A stretch of DNA of 64,000 nucleotides from Lentzea cavernae (lineage in GTDB: Bacteria > Actinomycetota > Actinomycetes > Mycobacteriales > Pseudonocardiaceae): NCBI RefSeq assembly GCF_014653695.1, contig NZ_BNAR01000025.1:41179-105178 (forward strand), read 5' to 3'. A program made the position numbers and the translations under genes. Below are positions 40,936 to 50,000 of this stretch, one piece after another. Position 1 is the stretch's first letter. Every line of letters starts with the position of its first letter. The notes beneath the pieces were generated by a model. It had not been told where the DNA came from, made no database searches, and saw nothing but the letters and a program-made list of their open reading frames with translations.

Positions 40936-41582
40936 ACCGCGGCCACGGCGCCGGCGAACGAGTCGACGAGCCAGGTGGGCCCGGCGCTGAGCAACTGGTC
41001 GGCGCCGTGCACTCCGTAGGTCACGCCGACGGACGCCATCCCGGCCGCGTTCGCCATGTCGACGTCGTACGTGGTGTCGCCGACCATCACGGCGTTGCGC
41101 GGCGCCACACCGAGCCTGCGCAGCACGAGGAGCCCGGATCCGGGGTCGGGCTTGGGTTTCGGCACCTGGTCCGCGCCGACCACGACGGGGAACTCCTCGC
41201 GCAGGCCGGCCGCGACCAGCACCTCCTCGGCGTTCGCGATGAACCTGTTCGTCGCGACGGCGAGCAGAAAACCGTTCTCCCGCAACACCTGCAGCCCGTC
41301 GTACACGCCGGGGAACACGAGCTGTGGGGCCACCGGCAGCACGATCTTGCGAAACGTCGGCCGGTAGAGCTCGACGCACCTCGTGACCACCGGGTCGTCC
41401 TCGGGCACCCCGAGGACCTTCGCGAACGCGGCGGACAGGCCCAGCCCGATCGTGCCGCGGATCGTCGGTGAGTCCGCGGTCGGCAGGTCGAGCTGGGCCA
41501 GCACGGCGGCGAACGTCGTGACGATCCCGCGCGGGGTGTCGACGAGGGTGCCGTCGAGGTCGAAGATCGCGCAGCGTCTCAT
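40917..41582 (-). CDS. HAD-superfamily phosphatase (IndB-like/PGPase type)
   Basis: 221 residues from ATG 41582, preceded by GGAGGAG. HAD motif I is IFDLDGTLVDTPRG, motif II LAVATNRFIANAEE, motif III Lys in PKPKPDPGSGLLV and motif IV VMVGDTTYDVDMANAAG. It matches phosphoglycolate-phosphatase-like enzymes. HAD phosphatases (IndB) accompany indigoidine synthetases in Streptomyces. Its place behind the indC-like NRPS and a tautomerase suggests the same pathway role, which remains inferred. Confidence 0.85.
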   Translation of the reverse strand: MRRCAIFDLDGTLVDTPRGIVTTFAAVLAQLDLPTADSPTIRGTIGLGLSAAFAKVLGVPEDDPVVTRCVELYRPTFRKIVLPVAPQLVFPGVYDGLQVLRENGFLLAVATNRFIANAEEVLVAAGLREEFPVVVGADQVPKPKPDPGSGLLVLRRLGVAPRNAVMVGDTTYDVDMANAAGMASVGVTYGVHGADQLLSAGPTWLVDSFAGAVAAVQRTTS

Positions 41583-41610
41583 CGGGACATCTCCTCCGCC
41601 GTCGGCGACC

Positions 41611-41835
41611 TCAGTAGTTGGGGATCTTGCGCAGGAGTTCCTTGCGCTCCACGATCTCCGGCGCGTAGACCTGCTCCTGCCACGCCTGCGGGTCGACCGG
41701 TTCCAGGGCGATCGACACGACACCCTCGTCGCAGCCGAACGCCCGCGTGACGGCCTCGGTGATGGACGCGACCAGCTCGGACGCCTGCTCCTCGGTGAGC
41801 GGCGCGGGGAAGTGCTTGACGTTCACGTGCGGCAT
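41611..41835 (-). CDS. 4-oxalocrotonate tautomerase-family protein
   Basis: 74 residues from ATG 41835. After Met1 comes Pro2 (MPHVNVKHFPAPLTEEQ), the catalytic base in this superfamily. SELVASITEAVTRAFGCDEGVVSIALEPVDPQAW fits the beta-alpha-beta fold. AGGAG from the second copy of a 15-bp tandem repeat provides the ribosome site. It lies between the NRPS and the HAD gene in one operon. It may act on the pigment precursor or just co-occur. Confidence 0.82.
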   Translation of the reverse strand: MPHVNVKHFPAPLTEEQASELVASITEAVTRAFGCDEGVVSIALEPVDPQAWQEQVYAPEIVERKELLRKIPNY

Positions 41836-41838
41836 GCC

Positions 41839-41868
41839 GGGCTCCTCATGACTGGGCTCCTCATGACT
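41839..41868. repeat. 15-bp tandem duplication at NRPS-tautomerase junction
   Basis: GGGCTCCTCATGACT occurs twice in tandem (41839-41853 and 41854-41868). On the coding strand each copy carries AGTCATGAGGAGCCC, so the NRPS stop region and the ribosome site of the tautomerase gene are duplicated. Confidence 0.85.
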
Positions 41869-44800
41869 GGCCTCCCGTGATGGCGAGGGTGACGGCCTTG
41901 GTGACGGCCGCGATCAGCTCGGCCATCTGTGCGTCGGACAACAGCACCGGCACCTGGGCGATCTCCCGCCGCACGGTGTCGCGCCGCCGCATCGACGCCA
42001 GCAACTCGTCGACGTCGGGCTCGCGAAGAAGGCTGTAGTGGTCGGCCTCCAGCTCGACGACGACCGGGTCGGTGACCGAGAAGCCCTCGCTGCCCTCGAT
42101 GAACGAGTAGTCGTCGCCCTGCGCCTTGAAGATCGTGAGCGGTGCCGAGATGGTGCGCTCGGCCAGTTCGCTGAAGGTGTACTTGAAGGAGAACGTCTCG
42201 GTGACGATCTGGATGATCCGCCGCACCAGCTCCCGGTCGAGGTCGCGGAACTCCTCGCTGACGAACGCCGAGAAGCTGTACTCGTCCTTCGCGACCTCCA
42301 GGCACCGGGCCAGGCGCGGGTCGGTGATGCTGCCCGCGAACACCGAGAACAGGATCGTCACGAACGCGCTGTTGTCGAACGAGGCCTCGTCGCCGGCCCG
42401 CTCCGAGCGCACCTTCGGTGATCCCGGCGCGATCAGGTACAGGTTCGCGATCTCCTCGCCCGCCTGCTCCAGCTGGTAGGCCGTCTCGAACGCGACCCGC
42501 GCGCCGAAGGAGTAGCCCCACAACGTGTACGGGCCCTCGGGCTGGATCTTCTTGATCGCCTCGATGTCGGCGGCGGCCATCTCGCGGATCGTGCTGTACG
42601 GCGTCTCGCCCTCGTTGATGCCGTACGCCTGCACGCCGTAGAACGGGCGCTCCGAACGACTTGCGAGCGTGCGCAGGTTCATCGGGTAGCCACCGAGACC
42701 GGGCCAGCAGAACACCGGTGCCCCGTCGCCGTTGGGCTGCAACGGGACCAGCCGGGAGATCGGGCCCTCGTGCAGGCCGTCGACCCGGCGGGAGAGCTGC
42801 TCGATCGTCGGCGACTCGAAGAGGACCTGCAGCGGCAGGGTGGTGCCGAACTCCTTGTTGATGCGGTTGACCAGGCCGACCGCGATCAGCGAGTTGCCGC
42901 CGGTCTCGAAGAAGTCGTCGTGCGTCGAGACTGTCTCGCGCTTCATCAGCTTCTTCCACATCTCGCTGACGCGGCGCTCGGTCGTGGTGCGCGGCGCGAC
43001 GAACGGCCGGTCCTGGTCGTCGACGTCGGTCCGGTCCGACGCCTCCAGGGCCTTGACGTCGATCTTGCCGTTCGCGGTGACGGGCAGCCGGTCCAGCACC
43101 ACGACCTTGTTCGGGATCATGTAGTCCGGCAGGAAGTTGACCAGGTCGTCGCGGATGAGCTCGGCCGGGCCCTTCATGTGGACGACGTCCTCCTTCATGC
43201 CGGGGCTGCGGCGCTGGGCGTAGGAGACCTTGCCGCCCAGGAAGAAGTACGACGGTCCGGGCTCCTCGCCGATGTCGGCCAGGATCGCGTTGATCCGCCT
43301 GGCCGACGGCAGGTCGTTGTCCGACTTCGAGCTGTAGCCCGACGACATGAAGCCGAGGTCGACGTCGTTGGCGGACAACCGGTGCATCGCCCGGCCGAGG
43401 TCGACGTACCGTCTCCAGTCCTCTGTGGACCTGCTGATCGCGGTGACGCCGAAGCTCGCGCGCTCGTACACCGCCTGGTTGATGGCGATGACGTGCTTGC
43501 GCAGCACCAGTTCGTCGGACACGCGCTCGAACTCGCCACCGGTGTACCGGTACTGGCCGCCGGGCAGATTCGCGACGCGGCCGGGGTGAGTCTGGACGTA
43601 GAGGTCGACGTCGTCCTCGCGGACACCGGTGTAGGCGCACAGCTCGAACGTGCCGAGGTAGTAGTCCTCGTCGGAGACCTCCAGCAGGTCCTTGGTCTCC
43701 GGCGTGTGCGCGGACGCCACGACGTCGAGGCCGTACCCCGGCAGGACCTCCTCGAAGAGCCCGACCATGTGACCGGTCTCGATCTCGAGCACTTCCTGGA
43801 TGTTGTTGAGGTACACCGACTCGATCGCGGCCTTGCGCCCGATGAAGTGCAGCTTCGCCTGCGCCTCCGCGTTCTCGGGCACGGACGAGATCAGCACGAG
43901 CTGGTGGCGCAGCGGGTGGTAGTAGTACAACCCGGCCGGCAGGTTCGCGATGTGGTGCAGCTCCAGGTAGAGCTGGGTCGCGTAGAGCGAACCCGGTGAG
44001 GCGTACCCGTACTTCGGCAGCAGGCGCTGGTCGCTGAAGTGCGCGCCGAAGTAGCGCAGGATCTCGCCCAGCTCGACGACGTGGACGCCGCGCGGGGACT
44101 TGGAGCCAGCCCCGGAGGGCTTGCGCTCCAGCAACCGCAGCAGGTCGGCGTCGGTGACCTGGCCGCCTTCGTAGAAGCGGTAGGACTTGCGCGAGAAGAC
44201 GACCTTGCGCTGCAGGCAGGACGCTTCCTCGCCGGGCAGGTCGACGGTGTGCCGCCCGCCGAGGTCGTCGCGCACACCGGGGTTCGAGAGCTGCGCGCGG
44301 ACCTGCAGGCGGCTGGCCTTCGACTGGTGGTGCGAGCCGGAGTTGCCCTGGTCCATCAGGGCTGCTTCCTTGGGGTTCAGCTCGACGCACGCGATCAGGT
44401 TCTGGAACCCGGTGCGGTCGTCCTCCTTCACGATGACCGCGGCGTTGCGGACCCAGTCGTGCGTCTCGATCGCCAGCCGGATCTCGTCCAGCTCCACGCG
44501 GTATCCGCGCAGCTTGACCTGGCTGTCCGCGCGTCCGGCGAACTGCACGGTGCCGTCGAGGTTCTGCGTCACCAGGTCGCCGGTGCGGAACATGCCGTCC
44601 ACGAACCGTTCCCGCGTCAGTTCGGGCTGGTGCAGGTAACCGCGGGCGACCTGGACGCCGCCGATGTAGAGCTCACCGATCTCGCCGGGGGTGACCATGT
44701 CCCGGTTCTCGTCGAGCACCAGGTAGGTCGTGTTCGCGGCGGGAACGCCGATGGAGATGGACTTCGGCGCCTCCGCGAGTTCGGCCGGGTCGACCACGTG

Positions 44801-45724
44801 CGACGACGAGTTGATCGTCGTCTCCGTCGGGCCGTAGAGGTTGACGAGCGCGACGCCCGGCATGTCCGCGACGAACGCCTGGGCCAGCGTGCGCGACAAC
44901 GCCTCGCCTCCGCTGAAGACCTGCTCCAGCGAGCTGACGGTGGCGAACTCCTCCGTGTCGATCAGCGCCTGGAGCAGCGTCGGCACGCACTGCAGCGTCG
45001 TGACGCCGTGCTCGCGCATGGTCTCGATCAGCATCTCCGGGTCGCGGTAGATGCCGGGACGGCCCATGACCACGGTCGCGCCGATGGCGGGGGCGAGGAT
45101 CTCCCACTGCGCGGCGTCGAAGCTCATGGGAGTCTTCTGCACCACGCGCTTCGTGTCGTCGATGGCGTGGAAGTCGTGCAACCACTGCATCTGGTTGACG
45201 ACGCTGCGGTGCTCGATCATCACGCCCTTGGGCCGGCCGGTGCTGCCCGAGGTGTAGATGATGTACGCGAGGCTCTCGTGCGAGGGGGAGAAGCCGTCGT
45301 CGAACGCCTCGTCGCAGTCGGCGAGCGTGACGATCCTCGTGGTGCTGGGCGCGAGTTCGGTCAGGCGTTGCTTCAGGGCGGGCTGCGTGACGACGACCTT
45401 GGTGCGCGAGTCCTCGATCATGTACCGGAGGCGCTCCTCGGGGTACTCCGGGCTCAGCGGCAGGTAGGCGCCGCCGCCGCAGAGGATCCCCCACGCGCCG
45501 ACCACGAGGTCGAGCGACGGTTCGACGAAGATGCCGACGCAGTCGTCCTCGCTGATGCCGAGCCGTCTCAGGTGTGTGGCCAGCGCGGAGCTCTGCTCGA
45601 AGAGTTCGCCGTAGGTGATGGTCTCTTCGCCGAAGACGACGGCTGTGCGATCAGGGTGTTCCTCCACCTGCTTGCGCAGCAGGTCGGGAAGGCAGCCGCC
45701 GTCCACTTCAGCTTCGTGCGACAT
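41861..45724 (-). CDS. indC: Single-module NRPS, indigoidine synthetase type (A-Ox-PCP-TE)
   Basis: 1287 residues from ATG 45724 (MSHEAEVDGG); known indigoidine synthetases are ~1280. The A domain (~15-480) has YIIYTSGSTGRPKGVMIEH, PMSFDAAQWEIL, NLYGPTETTINSS and FRTGDLV. An oxidase domain is inserted (~520-800, KSYRFYEGGQVTDADLL) before the last A motif LPVTANGKIDVKAL. The PCP attachment Ser is in FFETGGNSL and the TE Ser in GYSFGARVAFETA. This domain order is diagnostic of BpsA/IndC, which dimerise and oxidise two glutamines to blue indigoidine. Two downstream genes (tautomerase, HAD) are co-directional. Confidence 0.92.
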   Translation of the reverse strand: MSHEAEVDGGCLPDLLRKQVEEHPDRTAVVFGEETITYGELFEQSSALATHLRRLGISEDDCVGIFVEPSLDLVVGAWGILCGGGAYLPLSPEYPEERLRYMIEDSRTKVVVTQPALKQRLTELAPSTTRIVTLADCDEAFDDGFSPSHESLAYIIYTSGSTGRPKGVMIEHRSVVNQMQWLHDFHAIDDTKRVVQKTPMSFDAAQWEILAPAIGATVVMGRPGIYRDPEMLIETMREHGVTTLQCVPTLLQALIDTEEFATVSSLEQVFSGGEALSRTLAQAFVADMPGVALVNLYGPTETTINSSSHVVDPAELAEAPKSISIGVPAANTTYLVLDENRDMVTPGEIGELYIGGVQVARGYLHQPELTRERFVDGMFRTGDLVTQNLDGTVQFAGRADSQVKLRGYRVELDEIRLAIETHDWVRNAAVIVKEDDRTGFQNLIACVELNPKEAALMDQGNSGSHHQSKASRLQVRAQLSNPGVRDDLGGRHTVDLPGEEASCLQRKVVFSRKSYRFYEGGQVTDADLLRLLERKPSGAGSKSPRGVHVVELGEILRYFGAHFSDQRLLPKYGYASPGSLYATQLYLELHHIANLPAGLYYYHPLRHQLVLISSVPENAEAQAKLHFIGRKAAIESVYLNNIQEVLEIETGHMVGLFEEVLPGYGLDVVASAHTPETKDLLEVSDEDYYLGTFELCAYTGVREDDVDLYVQTHPGRVANLPGGQYRYTGGEFERVSDELVLRKHVIAINQAVYERASFGVTAISRSTEDWRRYVDLGRAMHRLSANDVDLGFMSSGYSSKSDNDLPSARRINAILADIGEEPGPSYFFLGGKVSYAQRRSPGMKEDVVHMKGPAELIRDDLVNFLPDYMIPNKVVVLDRLPVTANGKIDVKALEASDRTDVDDQDRPFVAPRTTTERRVSEMWKKLMKRETVSTHDDFFETGGNSLIAVGLVNRINKEFGTTLPLQVLFESPTIEQLSRRVDGLHEGPISRLVPLQPNGDGAPVFCWPGLGGYPMNLRTLASRSERPFYGVQAYGINEGETPYSTIREMAAADIEAIKKIQPEGPYTLWGYSFGARVAFETAYQLEQAGEEIANLYLIAPGSPKVRSERAGDEASFDNSAFVTILFSVFAGSITDPRLARCLEVAKDEYSFSAFVSEEFRDLDRELVRRIIQIVTETFSFKYTFSELAERTISAPLTIFKAQGDDYSFIEGSEGFSVTDPVVVELEADHYSLLREPDVDELLASMRRRDTVRREIAQVPVLLSDAQMAELIAAVTKAVTLAITGGQS

Positions 45725-45975
45725 CTCAGAAATCCCCCAAGCGGTCAGCATGAGCGGGGTGCGAGCGCGTTCTTGGATATTTGCGGAACGTATGGGCTCC
45801 GACTCGAAACCGGCTGGAGTGATCAGCCCTTGTGCGCAGCCGCAGAGGTCTACCGGAACGGGCTCGAGCACCGCCGGACTCCCACCCGCTGGGACGGTGG
45901 TTCGGTGGCGAATGGTTGCCCCACTGTCCACAATGGTGTTGGGTTGACGCCAACTTCGAGGGCGGGGCCACGAGG

Positions 45976-46623
45976 ATGAATGTGCTCGAGTACGTAGCCG
46001 ATCGCTGGGATCGGCTGTCTTTGCAAGCGTTCCTGCACGTCAGCGCCGTTGTGCAGTGCACGGTCCTGGCCGCGCTGCTGGGGGTGGCGATCGGGGTCGC
46101 GGTCTACCGCAGTCCGGCCGGATCCGCGCTGGCCACGGCGTTGGCGAGCACGATCCTCACCATTCCGTCGTTCGCTCTGCTGGCGTTGCTGATCCCGGTG
46201 TTCGGCCTGGGCGCGGACACGACGGTGATCGCCCTGGTGCTGTACGCGCTGCTGCCGATCGTGCGCAACACGATCGTCGGACTGGGCGGGGTGGATCCGG
46301 CGGTGAGCGATGCCGCGAGAGGGATCGGGATGAGCCGGTTCGGGGTGCTCACGAGAGTGGAGCTGAGACTGGCGTGGCCCGCGATCCTGGCGGGGATGCG
46401 CGTCGCGACGCAGATGCTCATGGGGATCGCGGTGATCGCGGCCTACGCGAAGGGACCGGGGCTGGGATCAGAGGTGTTCTCCGGCCTCGCGAACGCGGGC
46501 AGTGCGAACTCCATGAACCAGGCCCTCACCGGGACGATCGGCGTGGTGGTTCTCGCCCTGCTGCTCGACGGCGTCTACGTGCTGGTCAACCGTTTCACCG
46601 TGTCGAGGGGCGTCCGTGGCTGA
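45976..46623 (+). CDS. Compatible-solute ABC transporter permease (OpuCB/ProW type)
   Basis: 215 residues from ATG 45976, with CGAGG just upstream. Five membrane segments are seen. The BPD-transport EAA loop is DAARGIGMSRFGVLTRVELRLAWPAIL. SNSMNQALTGTIGVVVLALLLDGVYVLV ends it. First gene of a four-gene operon (permease, ATPase, permease, binding protein), the order seen in OpuC-type osmoprotectant uptake systems. It overlaps the ATPase by 8 nt. Confidence 0.9.
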   Translation: MNVLEYVADRWDRLSLQAFLHVSAVVQCTVLAALLGVAIGVAVYRSPAGSALATALASTILTIPSFALLALLIPVFGLGADTTVIALVLYALLPIVRNTIVGLGGVDPAVSDAARGIGMSRFGVLTRVELRLAWPAILAGMRVATQMLMGIAVIAAYAKGPGLGSEVFSGLANAGSANSMNQALTGTIGVVVLALLLDGVYVLVNRFTVSRGVRG

Positions 46624-47731
46624 AAAAGGCATTGAGATCAGGCTCGACCACGTGACCAAGCGGTACGCGGGGCAGAAGGCCGCGGCGGTCGACGACTTCT
46701 CGATGGTCGTGCCCGCCGGGCAGGTCGTCGTGTTCGTCGGGCCGTCCGGGTGCGGCAAGACCACGACCATGCGGATGATCAACCGGTTGATCGAACCGAC
46801 GTCGGGCACGATCACGATCGGCGGCGAGGACGCGCTCAAGATCGACCCGGACGACCTGCGGCGGCGCGTCGGCTACGCGATCCAGCAGGCGGGGTTGTTC
46901 CCGCACTTCACGGTGGCGCAGAACATCGGGATCGTGCCGGGGCTGCTGGGCTGGGACAAGAAGAGGACCGCTGATCGCGTCGACGAGATGATGGACCTCG
47001 TCGGGCTCGACCCCGGCGAGTTCGCCGGCCGCTTCCCCCGCCAGCTCTCGGGCGGCCAGCAGCAACGGGTCGGTGTCGCGAGGGCTCTGGCCGCCGATCC
47101 GCCGGTGCTGCTGATGGACGAGCCGTTCGGCGCGGTCGACCCGATCACCCGCGGGCACCTGCAGGACGAGTTGCTGAGACTGCAGAACGAGCTCCGCAAG
47201 ACGATCGTGTTCGTCACGCACGACTTCGACGAGGCCGTGAAGCTCGGCGACAAGATCGCGGTGCTCGGCGACCGTTCCACGATCCTGCAGTACGCCACGC
47301 CCGACGCGATCCTCGCGAACCCGGCGGACGACACGGTGGCCGGGTTCGTCGGCGCCGGCGCGTCGCTGAAGGCGTTGACGCTGACGAGGGTTCGTGACGT
47401 CGAACTCGGCCACGCGGTCACGGCCCGCGCCGACGCCGATCCGTCCACTGTGGACCTCGGTGCCGAGAAGTGGCTGCTGGTGCTCGACCGCCGCGACAGG
47501 CCGGTGCGCTGGGCGACTCAGAACGAGCTGCGGCGCGCTTCCTCGCTGGCCTCGATCGGACGTCCGGTGCAGGACTCCGTGACGCTGCAGTCGACGTTGC
47601 GGGACGCGCTGGAGGCGATGGTCAACGAGGGCGGCCGGGCGGTCGTCACGGGCAGCCGCGGCGAGTACGTCGGCACCCTCGACCTCACGACCGTGACCGA
47701 TGTCGTACAACAGCTGCGAGCGAACTCGTGA
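46616..47731 (+). CDS. Compatible-solute ABC transporter ATPase (OpuCA/ProV type)
   Basis: 371 residues from GTG 46616. Walker A is VGPSGCGKTTTMRMINRLIEP, the signature is LSGGQQQRVGVARAL, Walker B LLMDEPFGAVDPITR and the H-loop FVTHDFDEAVKLGDKI. The R-M-I-N-R-L-I-E-P stretch is typical of ProV/OpuA ATPases. The C-terminal ~110 residues form a CBS-like region (RPVQDSVTLQSTLRDALEAM), which in this family senses ionic strength. Confidence 0.92.
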   Translation: MAEKGIEIRLDHVTKRYAGQKAAAVDDFSMVVPAGQVVVFVGPSGCGKTTTMRMINRLIEPTSGTITIGGEDALKIDPDDLRRRVGYAIQQAGLFPHFTVAQNIGIVPGLLGWDKKRTADRVDEMMDLVGLDPGEFAGRFPRQLSGGQQQRVGVARALAADPPVLLMDEPFGAVDPITRGHLQDELLRLQNELRKTIVFVTHDFDEAVKLGDKIAVLGDRSTILQYATPDAILANPADDTVAGFVGAGASLKALTLTRVRDVELGHAVTARADADPSTVDLGAEKWLLVLDRRDRPVRWATQNELRRASSLASIGRPVQDSVTLQSTLRDALEAMVNEGGRAVVTGSRGEYVGTLDLTTVTDVVQQLRANS

Positions 47732-48462
47732 CGGCCGGGCGGATCCAGTTCTGGGCGCAACCCGCCGCGGTGCTGCTGATCGTCGGCGGCGTGCTGGTGT
47801 GGGTGTTCAGCGGCGAGCTCACGGCGACCGAGAGGAGCACGCTGAACGCGACGTCGCTGCTCACGGCGTTGAAGGACCACCTGCTGATGACGGTCGTGGT
47901 GACCGCGATCGTCGTGGCCGTCGCGGTGCCGGCGGGCATCGTCGCGACCAGGCCGTGGGCGCGCTTCCTCGCGCCGGTGTTCCTGGCGGTCGCGAACGTC
48001 GGCCAGGCGGCGCCCGCGCTGGGCGTGCTGGTGCTGTGGTTCCTGATCACCGGCGCGTCCGGCGGGCTGTGGGTGGCCGCGCTGCCGCTCGCGTTCTACT
48101 CGCTGCTCCCGGTGCTGCGCAACACGATCGTCGGCATCCATCAGGTCGATCCGTCCCTTGTGGACGCCGGGCGCGGCATCGGCATGTCGGCGTCGGGCGT
48201 GCTGTGGCGCGTCGAGCTCCCGCTGGCGGTACCGCTGATCCTCGCCGGTCTGCGCACGTCACTGGTGCTCGCGGTGGGCACGGCGACGTTCGGCCTGTTC
48301 GTCAACGCGGGCGGGTTCGGGTTGCTGATCGACACCGGCTACAAGCTGAACCTGATGAAGGTCCTGGTGACCGGCTCGGCGCTGGCGGCGGGACTCGCGC
48401 TGCTGGTCGACTGGGCGGGCGCCGTGATGGAACACCGGTTCGGCCCCAAGGGGGTCAGGTGA
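47728..48462 (+). CDS. Compatible-solute ABC transporter permease (second)
   Basis: 244 residues from GTG 47728, overlapping the ATPase by 4 nt. About six membrane segments. The EAA loop is DAGRGIGMSASGVLWRVELPLAVPLILAG and is preceded by NTIVGIHQVDPSLV, closely parallel to the first permease, so the two form a heterodimeric channel. Confidence 0.9.
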   Translation: MTAGRIQFWAQPAAVLLIVGGVLVWVFSGELTATERSTLNATSLLTALKDHLLMTVVVTAIVVAVAVPAGIVATRPWARFLAPVFLAVANVGQAAPALGVLVLWFLITGASGGLWVAALPLAFYSLLPVLRNTIVGIHQVDPSLVDAGRGIGMSASGVLWRVELPLAVPLILAGLRTSLVLAVGTATFGLFVNAGGFGLLIDTGYKLNLMKVLVTGSALAAGLALLVDWAGAVMEHRFGPKGVR

Positions 48463-49412
48463 GGAAGCTCGCGCTCGTCCTCGTGCTGTGCCTGGCCGGG
48501 TGCGGCCTGGACGTCAACAGTGCGCTGCCCTACAAGGTCCTCCCGGGCTCGATCCAGCCGGAGCAGTCGCTGCGGGGCGTCGAGATCACCGTGGGGTCCA
48601 AGGACTTCACCGAGAACATCCTGCTCGGCTACCTGGCCGAGATGGCGCTGTCCGCGGCCGGTGCCGACGTCGTCGACCTGACCGACCTGAAGGGCTCGCA
48701 GACCGCACGGCAGGCGCTGCTCAACGGCGAGGTCGACGTCACCTGGGAGTACACCGGCACCGGCTGGATCAACTACCAGGGCAACGAGCTCCCGGTCACC
48801 GGCGGGGAACAGGCCCAGTACGACGCCACGAAGAAGGCCGACCTGGAGAGGTTCGGCGTCGAGTGGCTCGCCTACTCGCCGCTCAACGACCAGTACGCGT
48901 TCGCCGTCACCGAGGCCTACGGCGAGCAGCACGGGCTCAGGACGACGTCCGACCTGGCGGCGTTCTTGACGCAGAACCCGGACGAGGCGGTGTTCTGCCT
49001 CGAGACCGAGTTCACCAGCCGCCAGGACGGTTTCCCGGCGGCGCAACGGACCTACGGCTTCCCGACGACCGAGGTGAAGAACTTCGGCATCGGCACGATC
49101 TACTCGGCCGTCGCGGGCGGCACGTGCCCGATCGGTGAGGTGTTCACGACCGACGGCCGCATCGCCGCGCAGAAGCTCCGCGTGCTGGAGGACGACAAGA
49201 AGGCCTTCCCGCAGTACAACGTGGCGCCGACCGTGCGCGCCGAGTTCCTGGCGCGGTACCCGCAGGTCCGCGGCCCGCTGGAGAAGATCAGCGCCGCGCT
49301 CACCAACGACCAGATGATCGAGCTGTGCCGTCAGGTCGACGTGGAGGGCAGGGACGCGGGCGAGGTCGCGAGGGACTGGATGGTGTCGAAGGGGTTCATC
49401 AGGACGGACTGA
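48459..49412 (+). CDS. Glycine betaine/choline-type substrate-binding lipoprotein (OpuCC/OsmX type)
   Basis: 317 residues from GTG 48459. The signal MRKLALVLVLCLAGC ends in lipobox LAGC. The OpuAC fold begins EITVGSKDFTENILLGYLAEM, followed by LTDLKGSQTARQALLNGEVDVTWEYTGTGW, both signatures of quaternary-amine binding proteins. Aromatic cage residues (Trp, Tyr) are present. Last gene of the operon. Confidence 0.92.
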   Translation: MRKLALVLVLCLAGCGLDVNSALPYKVLPGSIQPEQSLRGVEITVGSKDFTENILLGYLAEMALSAAGADVVDLTDLKGSQTARQALLNGEVDVTWEYTGTGWINYQGNELPVTGGEQAQYDATKKADLERFGVEWLAYSPLNDQYAFAVTEAYGEQHGLRTTSDLAAFLTQNPDEAVFCLETEFTSRQDGFPAAQRTYGFPTTEVKNFGIGTIYSAVAGGTCPIGEVFTTDGRIAAQKLRVLEDDKKAFPQYNVAPTVRAEFLARYPQVRGPLEKISAALTNDQMIELCRQVDVEGRDAGEVARDWMVSKGFIRTD

Positions 49413-49934
49413 TCAGCGCATCGCCCGTCCGACCGGCGGCAGCACCGACACCATCGACGCGGCCAGCCACAGCATCAACGCCACGCCCGGCACGATGATG
49501 AACGTGCCGGCGTGGTCGACGGTGAGCCGGACGATGGCGAACACGTAGTAGGTGACCACGAGGAACCCGAGCCCCGCGAGCACCCACCGCGCGAACCCGA
49601 GCCGCGCGATCACCAGCGCGGCGAGCAGGAGCACCACGCCACCCGCGACGTAGGTGGCGACGATCGCCGGGTCGCCGTTGGCGATGACACCGCGCCCGAA
49701 AGCCAGTCCCAGCAACGCGACGGCGGCCTCCGGGGTCTGCCGCACGCCCAGGCCGTCGGCGGAGTTCAGCCCGGCCAGCACGAAGCACAGCACGGCGACC
49801 GCGAGCCACAGCCCGCCCGCGACGAACGCGGGCGCGGTGCTCGGCCGCAACGGCTGGCCCCAGCCGGGCGCCGGGCCGTAACCCGGACCGTGCGCCTGCG
49901 GTTGCTGCAGCTGCCAGCCCTGGTTCGGATGCAC
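49413..49934 (-). CDS. Hypothetical membrane protein with Pro/Gln-rich N-terminus
   Basis: 173 residues from GTG 49934 (VHPNQGWQLQQPQAHG). A cytoplasmic Pro/Gly/Gln-rich segment precedes four membrane helices: PAFVAGGLWLAVAVLCFVLA, AIVATYVAGGVVLLLAALVI, WVLAGLGFLVVTYYVFAIV and TFIIVPGVALMLWLAASMV. Such small proteins are common in actinobacteria; function unknown. It converges on the binding-protein gene with no gap. Confidence 0.68.
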   Translation of the reverse strand: MHPNQGWQLQQPQAHGPGYGPAPGWGQPLRPSTAPAFVAGGLWLAVAVLCFVLAGLNSADGLGVRQTPEAAVALLGLAFGRGVIANGDPAIVATYVAGGVVLLLAALVIARLGFARWVLAGLGFLVVTYYVFAIVRLTVDHAGTFIIVPGVALMLWLAASMVSVLPPVGRAMR

Positions 49935-50000
49935 GGCGCCACGATACGAGCCGTCAGTCCGCGCCGCAGCGAATTCGCTGGTCTGCGGTACAACGAACAT

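Noticed and set aside
41823..44390. 855-codon minus-strand open frame
   Set aside because: Shifted-frame shadow of the NRPS; no NRPS motifs in this frame.
44039..45979. 646-codon plus-strand open frame
   Set aside because: Antisense to the NRPS adenylation domain.
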